64,000 bases of DNA from Dermabacter sp. (GTDB lineage Bacteria; Actinomycetota; Actinomycetes; Actinomycetales; Dermabacteraceae), in the NCBI GenBank assembly GCA_030538475.1, contig JAUNTX010000004.1:124001-188000 (forward strand). Reading direction: 5' to 3'. Made by a program: the position numbers and the translations under genes. Shown one piece after another: positions 46,553 through 55,597 of this stretch. The notes under the pieces are model-generated. The model ran no database searches. It saw only the letters and a program-made list of their open reading frames with translations, and was not told the DNA's origin. Each line of letters begins with the position of its first letter. The stretch's first letter is position 1.

Positions 46553-47537
46553 GCGCGTCTCCTTCCTTGGAGGTGCCGACAGTTCGAGATCGAGAACGCC
46601 GACGCGGTAGCCCGCCCATGCCGGAGATGGCGAAGGACAGCGCGGTGAGGGAGGCGGTTACCACGAGGAGTCCGAAGGCAATGGCGGAGGCGTACCCGAA
46701 GTTGTACTTGACGAAAGCCTCGTCGTAGATGAGGTACGACAGCAGATAGGTGGAGCTCCCGGGCCCTCCCTTGGTCAAGACAAGGACCTGGATGAACGCT
46801 TGCAGGTAGGCGATGAGCGACGTGATGACCACGAAGATGGTCATGGGTCGCAAGAGGGGGAGCGTGACGTACCAGAATCGCTTCCACGGCGTTGCGCCAT
46901 CAACCGCTGCGGCCTCCATGACATCTTCCGGCAGTGAGTAAAGCCCCGCGAGGAAGAGGATGACCGCGTAGCCGAAGTCCTTCCAGATCGTCATGAGGAT
47001 GATGGCGGGCAAGGCGAATCGCGTGTCAAACAACCAGTTGATGTCCATGCCCAGGAAGGTGTTGATGGCGCCCACCTGCGGGTCGTACATCATCTTCCAG
47101 ACATATGCAACAGCGACTAGAGGGGTCACGGTAGGCATATAAAACAGTGCGCGAAAGAATGTTTTATAGCGCGTCACGCGCGTGAAGATGGCGATGGCGA
47201 GCGCGAGGCCCAGGACGACACGCGCAGTGATCGCGAAGGCCGAGAAGATGACCGTGTTGAGCACCGATGTCACGAGTCGAGGATCGTTGAACATCCTCGA
47301 GTAGTTCGCGAGTCCCACGGGATCGAACGTGCCATTGAGGGGGTTCCAGTTGTGGAAGCTGCCCACGATGGCGATGCCGACGGGGATAACGAGAAGCAGA
47401 AGGTTGAAAGCGATAAGAGTGATGACGACGGAGTTGCGAACACCGCGTTCACCCTTGTAGCTGATGGCCCTGTCGCGCTTCTTCGCGATGGGGCCCGACG
47501 GGGTCGGTGGAGTGGAGGACAGGGGTGGTGCGCTCAT
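46545..47537 (-). CDS. Sugar ABC transporter permease (MalF type)
   Basis: 330 residues: a cytoplasmic N-terminus of about 30 residues, then six helices. The EAA loop is VMEAAAVDGATPWKRFWYVTLPLL. The ATG at 47537 is chosen because it lies just after the intergenic hairpin and is followed at once by conserved sequence; the longer open frame runs through that hairpin. The C-terminal tail is Arg/Ser-rich. Confidence 0.92.
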   Translation of the reverse strand: MSAPPLSSTPPTPSGPIAKKRDRAISYKGERGVRNSVVITLIAFNLLLLVIPVGIAIVGSFHNWNPLNGTFDPVGLANYSRMFNDPRLVTSVLNTVIFSAFAITARVVLGLALAIAIFTRVTRYKTFFRALFYMPTVTPLVAVAYVWKMMYDPQVGAINTFLGMDINWLFDTRFALPAIILMTIWKDFGYAVILFLAGLYSLPEDVMEAAAVDGATPWKRFWYVTLPLLRPMTIFVVITSLIAYLQAFIQVLVLTKGGPGSSTYLLSYLIYDEAFVKYNFGYASAIAFGLLVVTASLTALSFAISGMGGLPRRRSRSRTVGTSKEGDAHA

Positions 47538-47555
47538 AAGAACCTCACAAGAGAG

Positions 47556-47585
47556 CGGGGAGCCCCGGGCGGAGGGGGCTCCCCG
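47556..47585 (-). terminator. Intra-operon hairpin between binding protein and permease genes
   Basis: CGGGGAGCCCC (47556-47566) and GGGGCTCCCCG (47575-47585) form a perfect 11-bp stem 8 nt after the SBP stop. There is no T run. It probably protects the SBP message or causes partial termination, so that the binding protein is made in excess over the permeases. Confidence 0.7.
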
Positions 47586-47592
47586 TAACCGG

Positions 47593-48981
47593 TTAGCGAG
47601 TGGGCTGATAGAACGCGTAGAGGTTCTCAACGGCCGTGAAGTCAGATCCCTGGAGATCTGTGGCGATGCCTTCCTGGGCGGCCTGCATGGCCGTGTCCGG
47701 TGCGGCGCCGTTGTAGAGGATGTCCTCCCACATCGTGGTGAGGTTCTCCTCGATGGTGGCCGGGATGGGGCCGGGCCAGATGTACCGTTCGATGCCGTCG
47801 GCGAGCGACTGGAGTTGCGGATCCTCCAGAATGTCGGAGTCGTCGGCCAAGGGCTTGTACATCGGGAACACGTGGTAGTTGAGGCACAGCTCCTTCAGGG
47901 TGTCCTTTGAGGTGAGGAAGAATCGAACGAAGTCCTGAGCGACGGCCTTGGTTGCAGCATCGGCTTTCGTGTTGATGCCGAGCGTGGACTCTCCGTTGTA
48001 GCGGTCGAAGGCGTACGGCGTTTCGCCCGCCGTCACCACCGGCGTCCTGAAGGTCGCGTAGTTGATGTCGGGGAAGTCGTTGGCGAGCGTCCCGCCCAGG
48101 TGCGTCCAGGAGTAGACCATGGACGACTGGCCCTGCCCGAACGAATCTCCCGAGGCCGTCCCAAAGTCCTTGGAACCCACCTGGTCCACGTCGTAAAAGC
48201 TCTGGAAGCGTTCGATGACGTCCATCATCGCCTCGGTGGCGATGGTCGGAGTGGTTTGATCGTCGGCGAACATGTTCTGGCCGTATTGGTAGGGCAGGCC
48301 CGGTGAGAACGCGTTGAACTGGGCGTTGAAGTTGAAACCGGCGCGTTCGAACGAGTCTCCGCTCCTCTTCGTCAGCTTCTTGGCGACTTCGCGGAACTGC
48401 TCCCATGTTTCGGGAATGTCGGCGTCGGTGAGGCCCGCTTCCTTCCAGTGGTCCACGTTGTAGTAGATCACCCCGGACATGAGGCCGTAGTCCAGGTAAG
48501 AAATCGTGCCATCGATGACGTGGGCTTCTGCGCCCGTGTAGTCGGCCGTGAGCTCGTCTGTCGGGATGTCGTAGGGCTCCAGGTAAGGCGCCAAGTTTGA
48601 GTGATGGCTGTTGTGGATGTTGAACAGCGCCGGGGTGGCGCCATCTCGCAACGACAGCGGGAGCTTCGTCCAGTAATCCTCCCACGGCTGCTTCACGATC
48701 GTGATAGCGACGTTGGTGTGGATCGCGGTGTAGGCATCCACGAACTTCTGGAACATATCTTCCGCATCCCACAGCCACCACTCCATGCTGATGGGCTTGC
48801 CATCGTTCACCAAGTGGTTGGGGTCGTACGTCAGGGTCTCGCCCTGCACGGGGTGGCCGCTCGGGGTCTCGGTCAGTTCCTCGGGGCCACTCGATCCGCA
48901 GCCTGCGAGGGCAACGGCGCTGGCCGTGCCGAGAGCTGCGCCCGACATGAATGTGCGGCGATTGAACATGGAATCCACCAT
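47593..48981 (-). CDS. Sugar ABC transporter substrate-binding lipoprotein (Tat type)
   Basis: 462 residues. Twin-arginine signal (MFNRRTFMSGAALG), lipobox ALAGCGS. The mature part is of the SBP_bac_1 type (MEWWLWDAEDMFQKFVDAYT, and VYSWTHLGGTLANDFPDI near the middle). ATG at 48981, or the Met at codon 5. It should bind the oligosaccharide cut by the GH31 enzyme. First gene of the operon, facing the divergent LacI regulator. Confidence 0.9.
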   Translation of the reverse strand: MVDSMFNRRTFMSGAALGTASAVALAGCGSSGPEELTETPSGHPVQGETLTYDPNHLVNDGKPISMEWWLWDAEDMFQKFVDAYTAIHTNVAITIVKQPWEDYWTKLPLSLRDGATPALFNIHNSHHSNLAPYLEPYDIPTDELTADYTGAEAHVIDGTISYLDYGLMSGVIYYNVDHWKEAGLTDADIPETWEQFREVAKKLTKRSGDSFERAGFNFNAQFNAFSPGLPYQYGQNMFADDQTTPTIATEAMMDVIERFQSFYDVDQVGSKDFGTASGDSFGQGQSSMVYSWTHLGGTLANDFPDINYATFRTPVVTAGETPYAFDRYNGESTLGINTKADAATKAVAQDFVRFFLTSKDTLKELCLNYHVFPMYKPLADDSDILEDPQLQSLADGIERYIWPGPIPATIEENLTTMWEDILYNGAAPDTAMQAAQEGIATDLQGSDFTAVENLYAFYQPTR

Positions 48982-49019
48982 CCTTGCTAGATCTTGTTAC
49001 GCGCCAGGTCGCCCGAGGC

Positions 49020-49033
49020 GTTTAGCGCTAAAC
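49020..49033. promoter_or_regulatory. LacI-type operator of the GH31 operon
   Basis: GTTTAGCGCTAAAC is a perfect 14-bp palindrome with a central CG pair in the 128-bp divergent region. A shorter related dyad, TTACGGTAA, follows at about 49035-49043. Both lie where a LacI protein could control the two divergent promoters together. Confidence 0.85.
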
Positions 49034-49109
49034 CTTACGGTAAACTGTAGGCAGTGCACCCGCCCCTGTCAAGGACTACCGTCCCCCTCTCGTCTACGAG
49101 GAGTCGCCC

Positions 49110-50135
49110 ATGAGGCCCACCCTGGCCGATGTCGCCTCGCGCGCCGGAGTGAGCATGATGACCGTCTCCAACGTGCTCGCGGGCAAGTCCAACAAGGTGT
49201 CAGTGGCGACAGCGCAGCGCGTGCGAGAAGCGATCGACGAGACCGGCTACGTCGTCAACGCCTCTGCGCGCTCCCTCTCCGGCAATCGGTCACGCATCAT
49301 CGCTATTGCCATCAGCGGAGAGGGAAACATCCTGGAAGGCGCCCACAATTCCAGCTTGGTCGGCGACATAACCCAGGAGCTGCAGAGGCGGAACTATCAC
49401 ACCATGCTCATCCCAGCCAGGGATGTCACGGAGACGATATCGAGCCTGCGCTCCTGGAACGTGGACGGGGCAATCTTCCTCAACACCATTGCCGACGACA
49501 TCGCGACAATCCGGGAGCAGCACTCCGTCCCCATGGTCTTTAGCGACAACTACGCTGACCAGCCCGGCATCCTCACCGTCCGGACCGACGACTACGAGGG
49601 CGGGCGCCTCGCCGCACGCCACCTCATCGAGGCCGGGCATCGCCACGCCATGTTTCTTGGCCCCATCCGACACAGGGTTGGGGTGGTCGATGAACGACTT
49701 CGCGGCTTCCGCGAGGTGCACGCCGAAGCTGGACTCCCTGAGCCCGTCGCTCCAGAAATCATCTCGGACACATCCCTGGCGTCGGGGCTTCGCGTTGCCG
49801 ACATCATCGCAGACCTTCCCGCTCTACCCACCGCCATTTTCTGCTCAGCCGACGACCTTGGCGTCGGTCTCATTCGTGGGCTCATCGCGCGGGGCGTGCG
49901 AGTGCCGGAGGACGTGTCCATCGTCGGTTTTGACGGTTTCATCATCGGGGAGGCCTGCACGCCACCGCTGACCACCATCGCCCAGGATGTCCACGCCAAG
50001 GCCGTCAAAGCCGTCGACCTCCTGGTGGCAGCCATCGATGGCGAACTGCCACCAAACGCGCCCATCGAGGCTTTGCCGGTGACGCTCCTGGCGCGTGAAT
50101 CCGTGGCTACGCTCGGTGCTGAAGTGTCTGGCTGA
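49110..50135 (+). CDS. LacI-family repressor (GH31/ABC operon)
   Basis: 341 residues. HTH: PTLADVASRAGVSMMTVSNV, hinge NASARSLSGNRS, effector domain with VDGAIFLNTIADDIATIRE and VSIVGFDGFIIGEACTPPLTT. Length and domain order are typical. It is divergent from the binding-protein gene, and the operator lies between. ACGAGGAGTCGCCC precedes the ATG. Its 3' end faces the old end of the CRISPR array across about 390 bp of lower-G+C DNA. Confidence 0.92.
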   Translation: MRPTLADVASRAGVSMMTVSNVLAGKSNKVSVATAQRVREAIDETGYVVNASARSLSGNRSRIIAIAISGEGNILEGAHNSSLVGDITQELQRRNYHTMLIPARDVTETISSLRSWNVDGAIFLNTIADDIATIREQHSVPMVFSDNYADQPGILTVRTDDYEGGRLAARHLIEAGHRHAMFLGPIRHRVGVVDERLRGFREVHAEAGLPEPVAPEIISDTSLASGLRVADIIADLPALPTAIFCSADDLGVGLIRGLIARGVRVPEDVSIVGFDGFIIGEACTPPLTTIAQDVHAKAVKAVDLLVAAIDGELPPNAPIEALPVTLLARESVATLGAEVSG

Positions 50136-50524
50136 GGAGTACGGCTCTCTAGCTCGAGTTCCTCTTGGACCCGCTCGTGAGTCATTGTTCAGCGTGTTCG
50201 GGGCCTCGCAAATAGCAGCCTTCAACATCCCGGTTGCTTTACTAAGCATCCCGGTATTCCAGCTCTATTTTCGCGCGGAGTGAAGTCTAAGATAGTGCTC
50301 ATTTGCACATATGGCGCCCTGGCCTTGGTGTGTTCAAATGTGTGCTGTGCCGCCGTGAGTAGGACTAGTGTGACATCGAAGCCCCAGATTTGCGTATTCA
50401 TCAAGAAGATTGCTCTTTGTAGGCAAATGGTCTTTAGGAATTACAGCCGTTTGGGTTTTGGTGAAGCAAGGCTATCTCTGGCGGATAAGGGAGCATTGGA
50501 GCGTCTCCGCTTCATGGATTAATT
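50136..50524. other. Low-G+C stretch between the LacI gene and the CRISPR array
   Basis: About 390 bp, visibly richer in A+T than its surroundings. Short open frames occur (up to about 80 codons) but none has a good ribosome-binding site or protein-like composition. I see no tRNA, terminator or mobile-element end. It may be the remains of older array or of acquired DNA. Confidence 0.5.
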
Positions 50525-50560
50525 GGCTCCACTAATTTCGCCACACTAAGGGATGGAGAG
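50525..50560 (-). repeat. Fossil CRISPR repeat beyond the recognised array end
   Basis: Aligned with the 36-nt consensus, 25 of 36 positions agree, best at the end GGGATGGAGAG (consensus GGGACGGAGAG). It lies one spacer length (34 nt, 50561-50594) from the first recognised repeat, which supports a common origin. With 11 differences it is unlikely to work. Confidence 0.6.
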
Positions 50561-50594
50561 TCATATTCGACGTCAAGTTATCGGGCATCTTCTC

Positions 50595-52497
50595 GCCTCA
50601 ACAAAGTCCGTCCCACGAAGGGGCGGAGGGGCTCCTTCAGCTCCCGAATCCGCTCCTGATCCGCCACGCCTCAACAAAGTCCGTCCCGGGAAGGGGCGGA
50701 GAGGGCCCAGACTCGACGCGACGCCGCCGGAGGCATCTCGCCTCCACGAAGTCTGTCCCGCGAAGGGACGGAGAGACGCGCCCGCCGCCTTCCAGCGGTG
50801 AGGCATCGCCGCCTCAACGAAGTCCGTCCCGTGAAGGGACGGAAAGTCCATGGCCCGCTGGAGTGCGGGATCGAGCTTGTCCCCGCCTCAACGAAGTCCG
50901 TCCCGTGAAGGGACGGAGAGGTGAAAGGAGCCCTGGGTTCTCGCGATGACCTCGTGCCTCAACGAAGTCCGTCCGGCGAACGGACGGAGAGCTCGTGGAT
51001 CAGCCAGTCCACGTGATCGGCCGGGTCACCTCAACAAAGTCCGTTCCGCGAAGGGACGGTGAGCCGGGCTCGACGTACGGCCCCACGTCAACATTTTGCC
51101 TCAACGAGGTCCGTCCCGAGAAGGGACGGAGAGTCGGCAGATCGTGGTTCCCTTCCCCGCGTAGCGGGGGCCTCAACGAAGTCCGTCCCGTGAAGGGACG
51201 GAGAGCGTTCTGGACCACTGCATCCAGCTGACCCCGACCCGGCCTCAATGAAGTCCGTCTCGTGAAGGGACGGAGAGGTTGTCATCCATCTCGTCGGCGG
51301 CGGCCCCGATATCGCCTCAACGAAGTCCGTCCCGTGAAGGGACGGAGAGACAGCGCCGCGCTTGCGTGCGGTCGAGTGACCCCCGCCTCAAGGAAGTCCG
51401 TCCCGCGAAGGGGCGGAGAGATTCGCTCGCGAATACCTTTGCATGTGGCCAATAACGCCTCAACGAAGTCCGTCCCGTGAAGGGACGGAGAGTCAGGCAA
51501 GGGGCTGTGAGGGGCTTGCCGCTGGATGGCCTCAACGAAGTCCGTCCCGAGAAGGGACGGAGAGCCCACCGAGCGCGCCCATGAGCACGCCGAGCGCACC
51601 GCCTCAACGAAGTCCGTCCCGAGAAGGGACGGAGAGCCCACCGAGCGCGCCCATGAGCACGCCGAGCGCACCGCCTCAACGAAGTCCGTCCCGAGAAGGG
51701 ACGGAGAGGACCCCGTGGCGGACCCGGACGGCCCCGACGGACAGGCCTCAACGAAGTCCGTCCCGAGAAGGGACGGAGAGATCACACCACGGGGAGGGTG
51801 TGGATTGCCTGCCAGGCCTCAACGAAGTCCGTCCCGAGAAGGGACGGAGAGCCGTCAGTGATCGCCTTGTCGGAGGAGTTGAAGGCGCCTCAACGAAGTC
51901 CGTCCCGAGAAGGGACGGAGAGCGGAATCGGGGGGAGGTTACTTCGTGCATGATTCGGCCTCAACGAAGTCCGTCCCGAGAAGGGACGGAGAGCGTCAGA
52001 CCCCGGCGTTGCGCGCTGTGGCGGCCGTGCCTCAACGAAGTCCGTCCCGAGAAGGGACGGAGAGTTGCCCATGAGGAAATTTCCCGCGCCGTCGCCCGCG
52101 CCTCAACGAAGTCCGTCCCGAGAAGGGACGGAGAGCACCGACTCGCGTTGGAGGGCTGCCCTGGCGTCCCACGGGCCTCAACGAAGTCCGTCCCGAGAAG
52201 GGACGGAGAGGGCACCGGGACCCCGCCTTCCCTCCGGTGGTACGGGCCTCAACGAAGTCCGTCCCGAGAAGGGACGGAGAGAGGCGTCGCACAAGCTCCG
52301 AATCACCAGTGGTGGTGCCTCAACGAAGTCCGTCCCGTGAAGGGACGGAGAGGGTGCTCGAGCAACGTTACATCTTCGGCTACCGCGAGCCTCAACGAAG
52401 TCCGTCCCGTGAAGGGACGGAGAGCGGGAGTCATGCCCGCGCGCATCTGCACGCTCTCGGAGCCTCAACGAAGTCCGTCCCGTGAAGGGACGGAGTG
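50595..52497 (-). CRISPR. Type I-G CRISPR array, 27 repeats and 26 spacers
   Basis: The repeat is 36 nt; on the plus strand it starts GCCTCAACGAAGTCCGTCCC and ends AAGGGACGGAGAG, with GAG or GTG between. Repeats begin at 50595, 50668, 50740, 50811, 50885, 50956, 51028, 51098, 51170, 51242, 51314, 51385, 51457, 51529, 51601, 51673, 51745, 51816, 51887, 51958, 52029, 52100, 52175, 52246, 52317, 52389 and 52462. Spacers are 34-39 nt, mostly 35-36. The first three repeats and the seventh are the most altered, so the old end is at low coordinates and the leader is beside cas2; the transcript should run on the minus strand. The inverted repeat CCGTCCC/GGGACGG gives a 7-bp stem. Spacers 14 (51565-51600) and 15 (51637-51672) are identical. 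Because repeat plus spacer is often 72 nt, long false open frames run through the array. Confidence 0.98.
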
Positions 52498-52674
52498 CGC
52501 GGTCGATATTCTAGCGTGCTGACCAGGCTTTACAGGGGCTCTGGCGAGGGGTGTGGGTTTTCTGGTGGCGCTTCCGCCCCAATTTTTCATCTCGCAGCAC
52601 AAATGCGTCGTTGACCTGCAAGTATTCCCCGCGAGGGGTGAAGGGGCGGCGCTTGTTGACGGAGGGCTCGCGGC
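52498..52674 (-). promoter_or_regulatory. CRISPR leader region
   Basis: 177 bp between the youngest repeat and the cas2 stop, with no open frame. It includes an AT-rich tract (read on the minus strand, GATGAAAAATTGGGG) and a GC-rich segment near cas2. The promoter for the pre-crRNA and the integration signals should be here; I cannot fix the -10 and -35. Confidence 0.7.
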
Positions 52675-52977
52675 TCACACGATGAGCGGTCCGGCTTCCG
52701 TGACGTCTCGGCTCTGCCCGAGGTAGGAGAACTCCATGTCCGTCAAGGCCGCTCGAAGCCCGAGGTCGCAGACCAGCACGCTGTCCTCCCCGGTGTCTAT
52801 TAATTGCGAAACCTCGGCCTTGAGTCGCGTGAGCGCTGCCGGCAAGATGTCAACGATAAATACGGAGTACTGGATCCGGTCACCGTACTGACCGATCGCT
52901 TTAGCTACGCGGGTTCTTCTGCGGTCGTCAGGAATATCGTAGGCGATGAGGGTGCGCCTCACACGGTCGCGGATCAT
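52675..52977 (-). CDS. cas2: CRISPR-associated endonuclease Cas2
   Basis: 100 residues with the ferredoxin-like Cas2 fold. The N-terminal strand LIAYDIPDDRRRTRVAKAI carries the metal-binding Asp14; GQYGDRIQYSVFIVDI is the second conserved strand. It forms the adaptation complex with Cas1. The start overlaps the cas4-cas1 stop by 4 nt. It is the last cas gene before the leader. Confidence 0.96.
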   Translation of the reverse strand: MIRDRVRRTLIAYDIPDDRRRTRVAKAIGQYGDRIQYSVFIVDILPAALTRLKAEVSQLIDTGEDSVLVCDLGLRAALTDMEFSYLGQSRDVTEAGPLIV

Positions 52978-54593
52978 CGCACGGTGACTCCCTTGTAGCT
53001 TTGTTGGCTGCCGTCGATGACCCCAAGAACCATGCGCGCTTGAATCTCGATGGCTCGGCGCCAGGTGGTGCGGTAGCCAAAGACGGGGTGCGTGAACTCG
53101 GTAGCAACACGCCGCTCAAATGCGGCAATGAGCTTCTTCCTGCCCGCTGGCGTGAGCCGGTAGCTACCGAGGACATTGGTGAAACTGTTGGACTTCAGCT
53201 CGCCATTGTTGAGCGCGCCGATGATGGCGGCATCGACGAGCGGGGCGCGGAACTCTTCCATGAGGTCAAGAGCAAGTGCTGGCTTGTTCCTGCCGGGGGA
53301 GTGGAGGAACCCGGCACTGGGATCGAGCCCGCACGCAATGATTCCGCGCAGCACTTCTGTGAGGAGTAGCCCGTACCCGTAGTTCAGCGCGCTGTTCAGC
53401 GGATCGATAGCGCCCCGGCCCACGCGCCCGGTAAAGTCCTCCACGCATTCGGGAGGGGCTGCTGGTCCCAGAAGAGTGGTGAGCTCCCCGAAATACAGGG
53501 AAGCGCCATTGCCCTCGATGCCGAACAGCACCCGTGTGGACGTGCAGGTCTTCGCTGCACGTGCCAGGTCCCGAATCTGCTGGACGATCTCCTTGTCCCC
53601 GCCAAACCTCCGCAGGATCGTGGCCTGGTTGGATAGCTTGCTGGCCACGAACTCGCGTGCAAGGTCAATGCGGCCGTCGTGGGACTGGGCAAACTGCCGG
53701 TGGCGAGCGCTGCCGTTGGGTGCGGATGCGGTGCGTGACCAGCCGACAACCCGCCCGTAGCCCGTGCACCACACAATCGGCAGGTCCCGCCACATGAGTT
53801 CGCGCAGCAGCGCTCCGGAAACATCAACGTTGCCGTGGACCACCACAGCGAGCACCCGCTCCATGGGAATCGATGCGAGCTTTTCGTCGCCTTTGACCAC
53901 CGTGACTCGGCCCGAGGCCAGCTGCGCGCGGCTTCCCGGGGTAGTGAGGTGCAGGACGTCGCCAGCGGGATCGGGAGGCATGATCCTGCGCCGCACTTCC
54001 TGTTCTTGGCGCTCTTCGGGAAGGCACACCGCAGAATGGGAACACCGCATACACTTCGGGTCGTCGATCAGCGGCTCAGGTGCCGTGGCCGAGCTCAAGA
54101 CCGCCCGCGTAGCTTCCACGGCCCCGATGGCATTCGCGGTCGCCACCTCGTCGATCTCGATAGGAACGCGCCGGTGGTGCGTAGAGAAATACAGCTCAGT
54201 ACTCGCAACGGTGAAGCCTTGATCTTCGAGCGCCATGGCCTGCAGCGTGAGCTGGAGCCGGTTGGTATCCGAGGCCCTGGGCTCCCGTTTCACCGGAGTG
54301 GCCTTGTGCTCAATCAGCCGTACCACCGTGTCGCTCACCATTTCCACGCGGTCGATACGCCCGTGAAAGCCAAGCGCCCGGTGCCGGACATCAACGGCCC
54401 GCACGGTGGCCGCATCACGGGTCGTTGCCTCGTCCACCCTGCGGTGGGCGGCGGTCCCGTCGGCCATTTGACCCGAGTATTCCGCACGCTCGCCCGCACC
54501 CTCCAGCCACGCACGGCGCGGACAGAATTGCCAGTGCGCCACCATTCCAATGGGCACCGACACTGAATCCTCCGCGGGAGCCTCGGGAACCAT
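52974..54593 (-). CDS. cas4-cas1: Cas4-Cas1 fusion protein
   Basis: 539 residues. The Cas4 part (1 to about 205) has Cys24 (QFCPRR) and the C-terminal cluster CMRCSHSAVC (Cys181, 184, 190) for an Fe-S cluster, and RecB-type nuclease residues Asp81 (GRIDRVE) and Glu95-x-Lys97 (LIEHKAT). The Cas1 part (about 212-539) has the catalytic Glu360 (GIEGNGASLYF), His431 (GFLHSPGR) and the acidic pair Asp443/Glu446 (LDLMEEFR). It selects, trims and inserts new spacers. The fusion is a hallmark of type I-G/I-U loci. All active-site residues are present, so adaptation should be working. Confidence 0.97.
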   Translation of the reverse strand: MVPEAPAEDSVSVPIGMVAHWQFCPRRAWLEGAGERAEYSGQMADGTAAHRRVDEATTRDAATVRAVDVRHRALGFHGRIDRVEMVSDTVVRLIEHKATPVKREPRASDTNRLQLTLQAMALEDQGFTVASTELYFSTHHRRVPIEIDEVATANAIGAVEATRAVLSSATAPEPLIDDPKCMRCSHSAVCLPEERQEQEVRRRIMPPDPAGDVLHLTTPGSRAQLASGRVTVVKGDEKLASIPMERVLAVVVHGNVDVSGALLRELMWRDLPIVWCTGYGRVVGWSRTASAPNGSARHRQFAQSHDGRIDLAREFVASKLSNQATILRRFGGDKEIVQQIRDLARAAKTCTSTRVLFGIEGNGASLYFGELTTLLGPAAPPECVEDFTGRVGRGAIDPLNSALNYGYGLLLTEVLRGIIACGLDPSAGFLHSPGRNKPALALDLMEEFRAPLVDAAIIGALNNGELKSNSFTNVLGSYRLTPAGRKKLIAAFERRVATEFTHPVFGYRTTWRRAIEIQARMVLGVIDGSQQSYKGVTVR

Positions 54594-55597
54594 CAGAGCA
54601 CCTCGGCTTCCAGCGCACGGCGCTCGGGAGAACTCGGATTTTCCGACACGCTGACAGGAAAGGAGAGCACGACTGGGAAGCCAGCATCCTCCAGCCGCTC
54701 CCGCGCCGCGACCGCTTCCGGTTCAGAGATCCGGCCCTGCTTCTCTGCCTCGCCGAGAATAGTGAGGTGCGATGAGCGAAGAACTGATCGCCACCGTGCC
54801 ACGGTCACCCACCCCGTCGGGACAGGCATGAGGAGCCGGGCCTGGCGGTCCCGGTGGCCGGGAACGAAAGCGGAAGCAGTTGAGCGGGCCGCACGGTGAT
54901 GCCACATGGGCATCGCCGACATTCCCCAGAGCCCGCACCACGCCCGCGCACTGTCGGTAGGTCCGAGCGGTCCGAGGCCCAAGGACGTACGCGAGTCGGG
55001 ACTGTTCTTGCCCACGTCGTCGTTCAGATACTCTCCCGTCAGGCCGTCGATCACCTGGGCACTTTCACGGGCGGCGACGGCAGTGGCGAGGGGCAGGAGG
55101 CCGTTGGTGATGACCTCCATCCCCTTATTGCGGGTGCGCATCTCCCAGGGTGATGCACCTTCGTAGAAACGTTTCTTATCCCCGGTGGCCTGAAGCCACC
55201 ACGCCCGCTCGCCCAAGGCCAGGGTCATGTCTGATTCGAGGCCCCGAAGACCAGCCGCCACATGGTTGCGTTGTGCCAGGTACTCGGTCCAAGCGTCATC
55301 GGTGCTCGGCACCTTGGCGCGGACTGCGAAATGTGACTGCGCTGCCTCGCTCTTCGCTTGCATCCACCCGTCGGCTCCATCGGCGTGGCGGGATGCGTGC
55401 TCCCGGATGATGGCACCGACGTCTTCCGGCGAATCTCGCTCCACGCGGAGCATGGGGACGGCATCGGCGGTGTCGGTCCAGCGGCACAGTGCGTTACCCG
55501 GACCAAGGGCGTCATCCAGGATGCTTGCCGCACCGAGCAGCGCCATGTGTGAGAGCAGGATGCTGCTCGGGCCCGTGAACGTGATGTCGATACTCAT
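54593..55597 (-). CDS. csb3: Type I-G Cascade subunit Csb3 (Cas8-like)
   Basis: 334 residues. Begins MSIDITFTGPSSILLSHMAL and contains LGERAWWLQATGDKKRFYEG; length and position fit the Csb3 proteins of type I-U/I-G loci that stand in place of the larger Csx17. The role as large subunit (PAM recognition and Cas3 recruitment) is inferred from the family, not shown by motifs. It overlaps cas3 by 4 nt and touches the cas4-cas1 start. Confidence 0.75.
   Translation of the reverse strand: MSIDITFTGPSSILLSHMALLGAASILDDALGPGNALCRWTDTADAVPMLRVERDSPEDVGAIIREHASRHADGADGWMQAKSEAAQSHFAVRAKVPSTDDAWTEYLAQRNHVAAGLRGLESDMTLALGERAWWLQATGDKKRFYEGASPWEMRTRNKGMEVITNGLLPLATAVAARESAQVIDGLTGEYLNDDVGKNSPDSRTSLGLGPLGPTDSARAWCGLWGMSAMPMWHHRAARSTASAFVPGHRDRQARLLMPVPTGWVTVARWRSVLRSSHLTILGEAEKQGRISEPEAVAARERLEDAGFPVVLSFPVSVSENPSSPERRALEAEVL

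Noticed and set aside
50280-50522. 80-codon plus-strand frame in the low-G+C stretch
   Set aside because: The possible ribosome-binding site is too close to the GTG, the composition is not protein-like, and the end overlaps the fossil repeat region.
51443-52522. Long plus-strand open frame (about 359 codons) and several shorter ones across the CRISPR array
   Set aside because: The repeat-spacer unit is often 72 nt, a multiple of three, so one open frame in the repeat carries through the array. The product is only the repeat translated many times.
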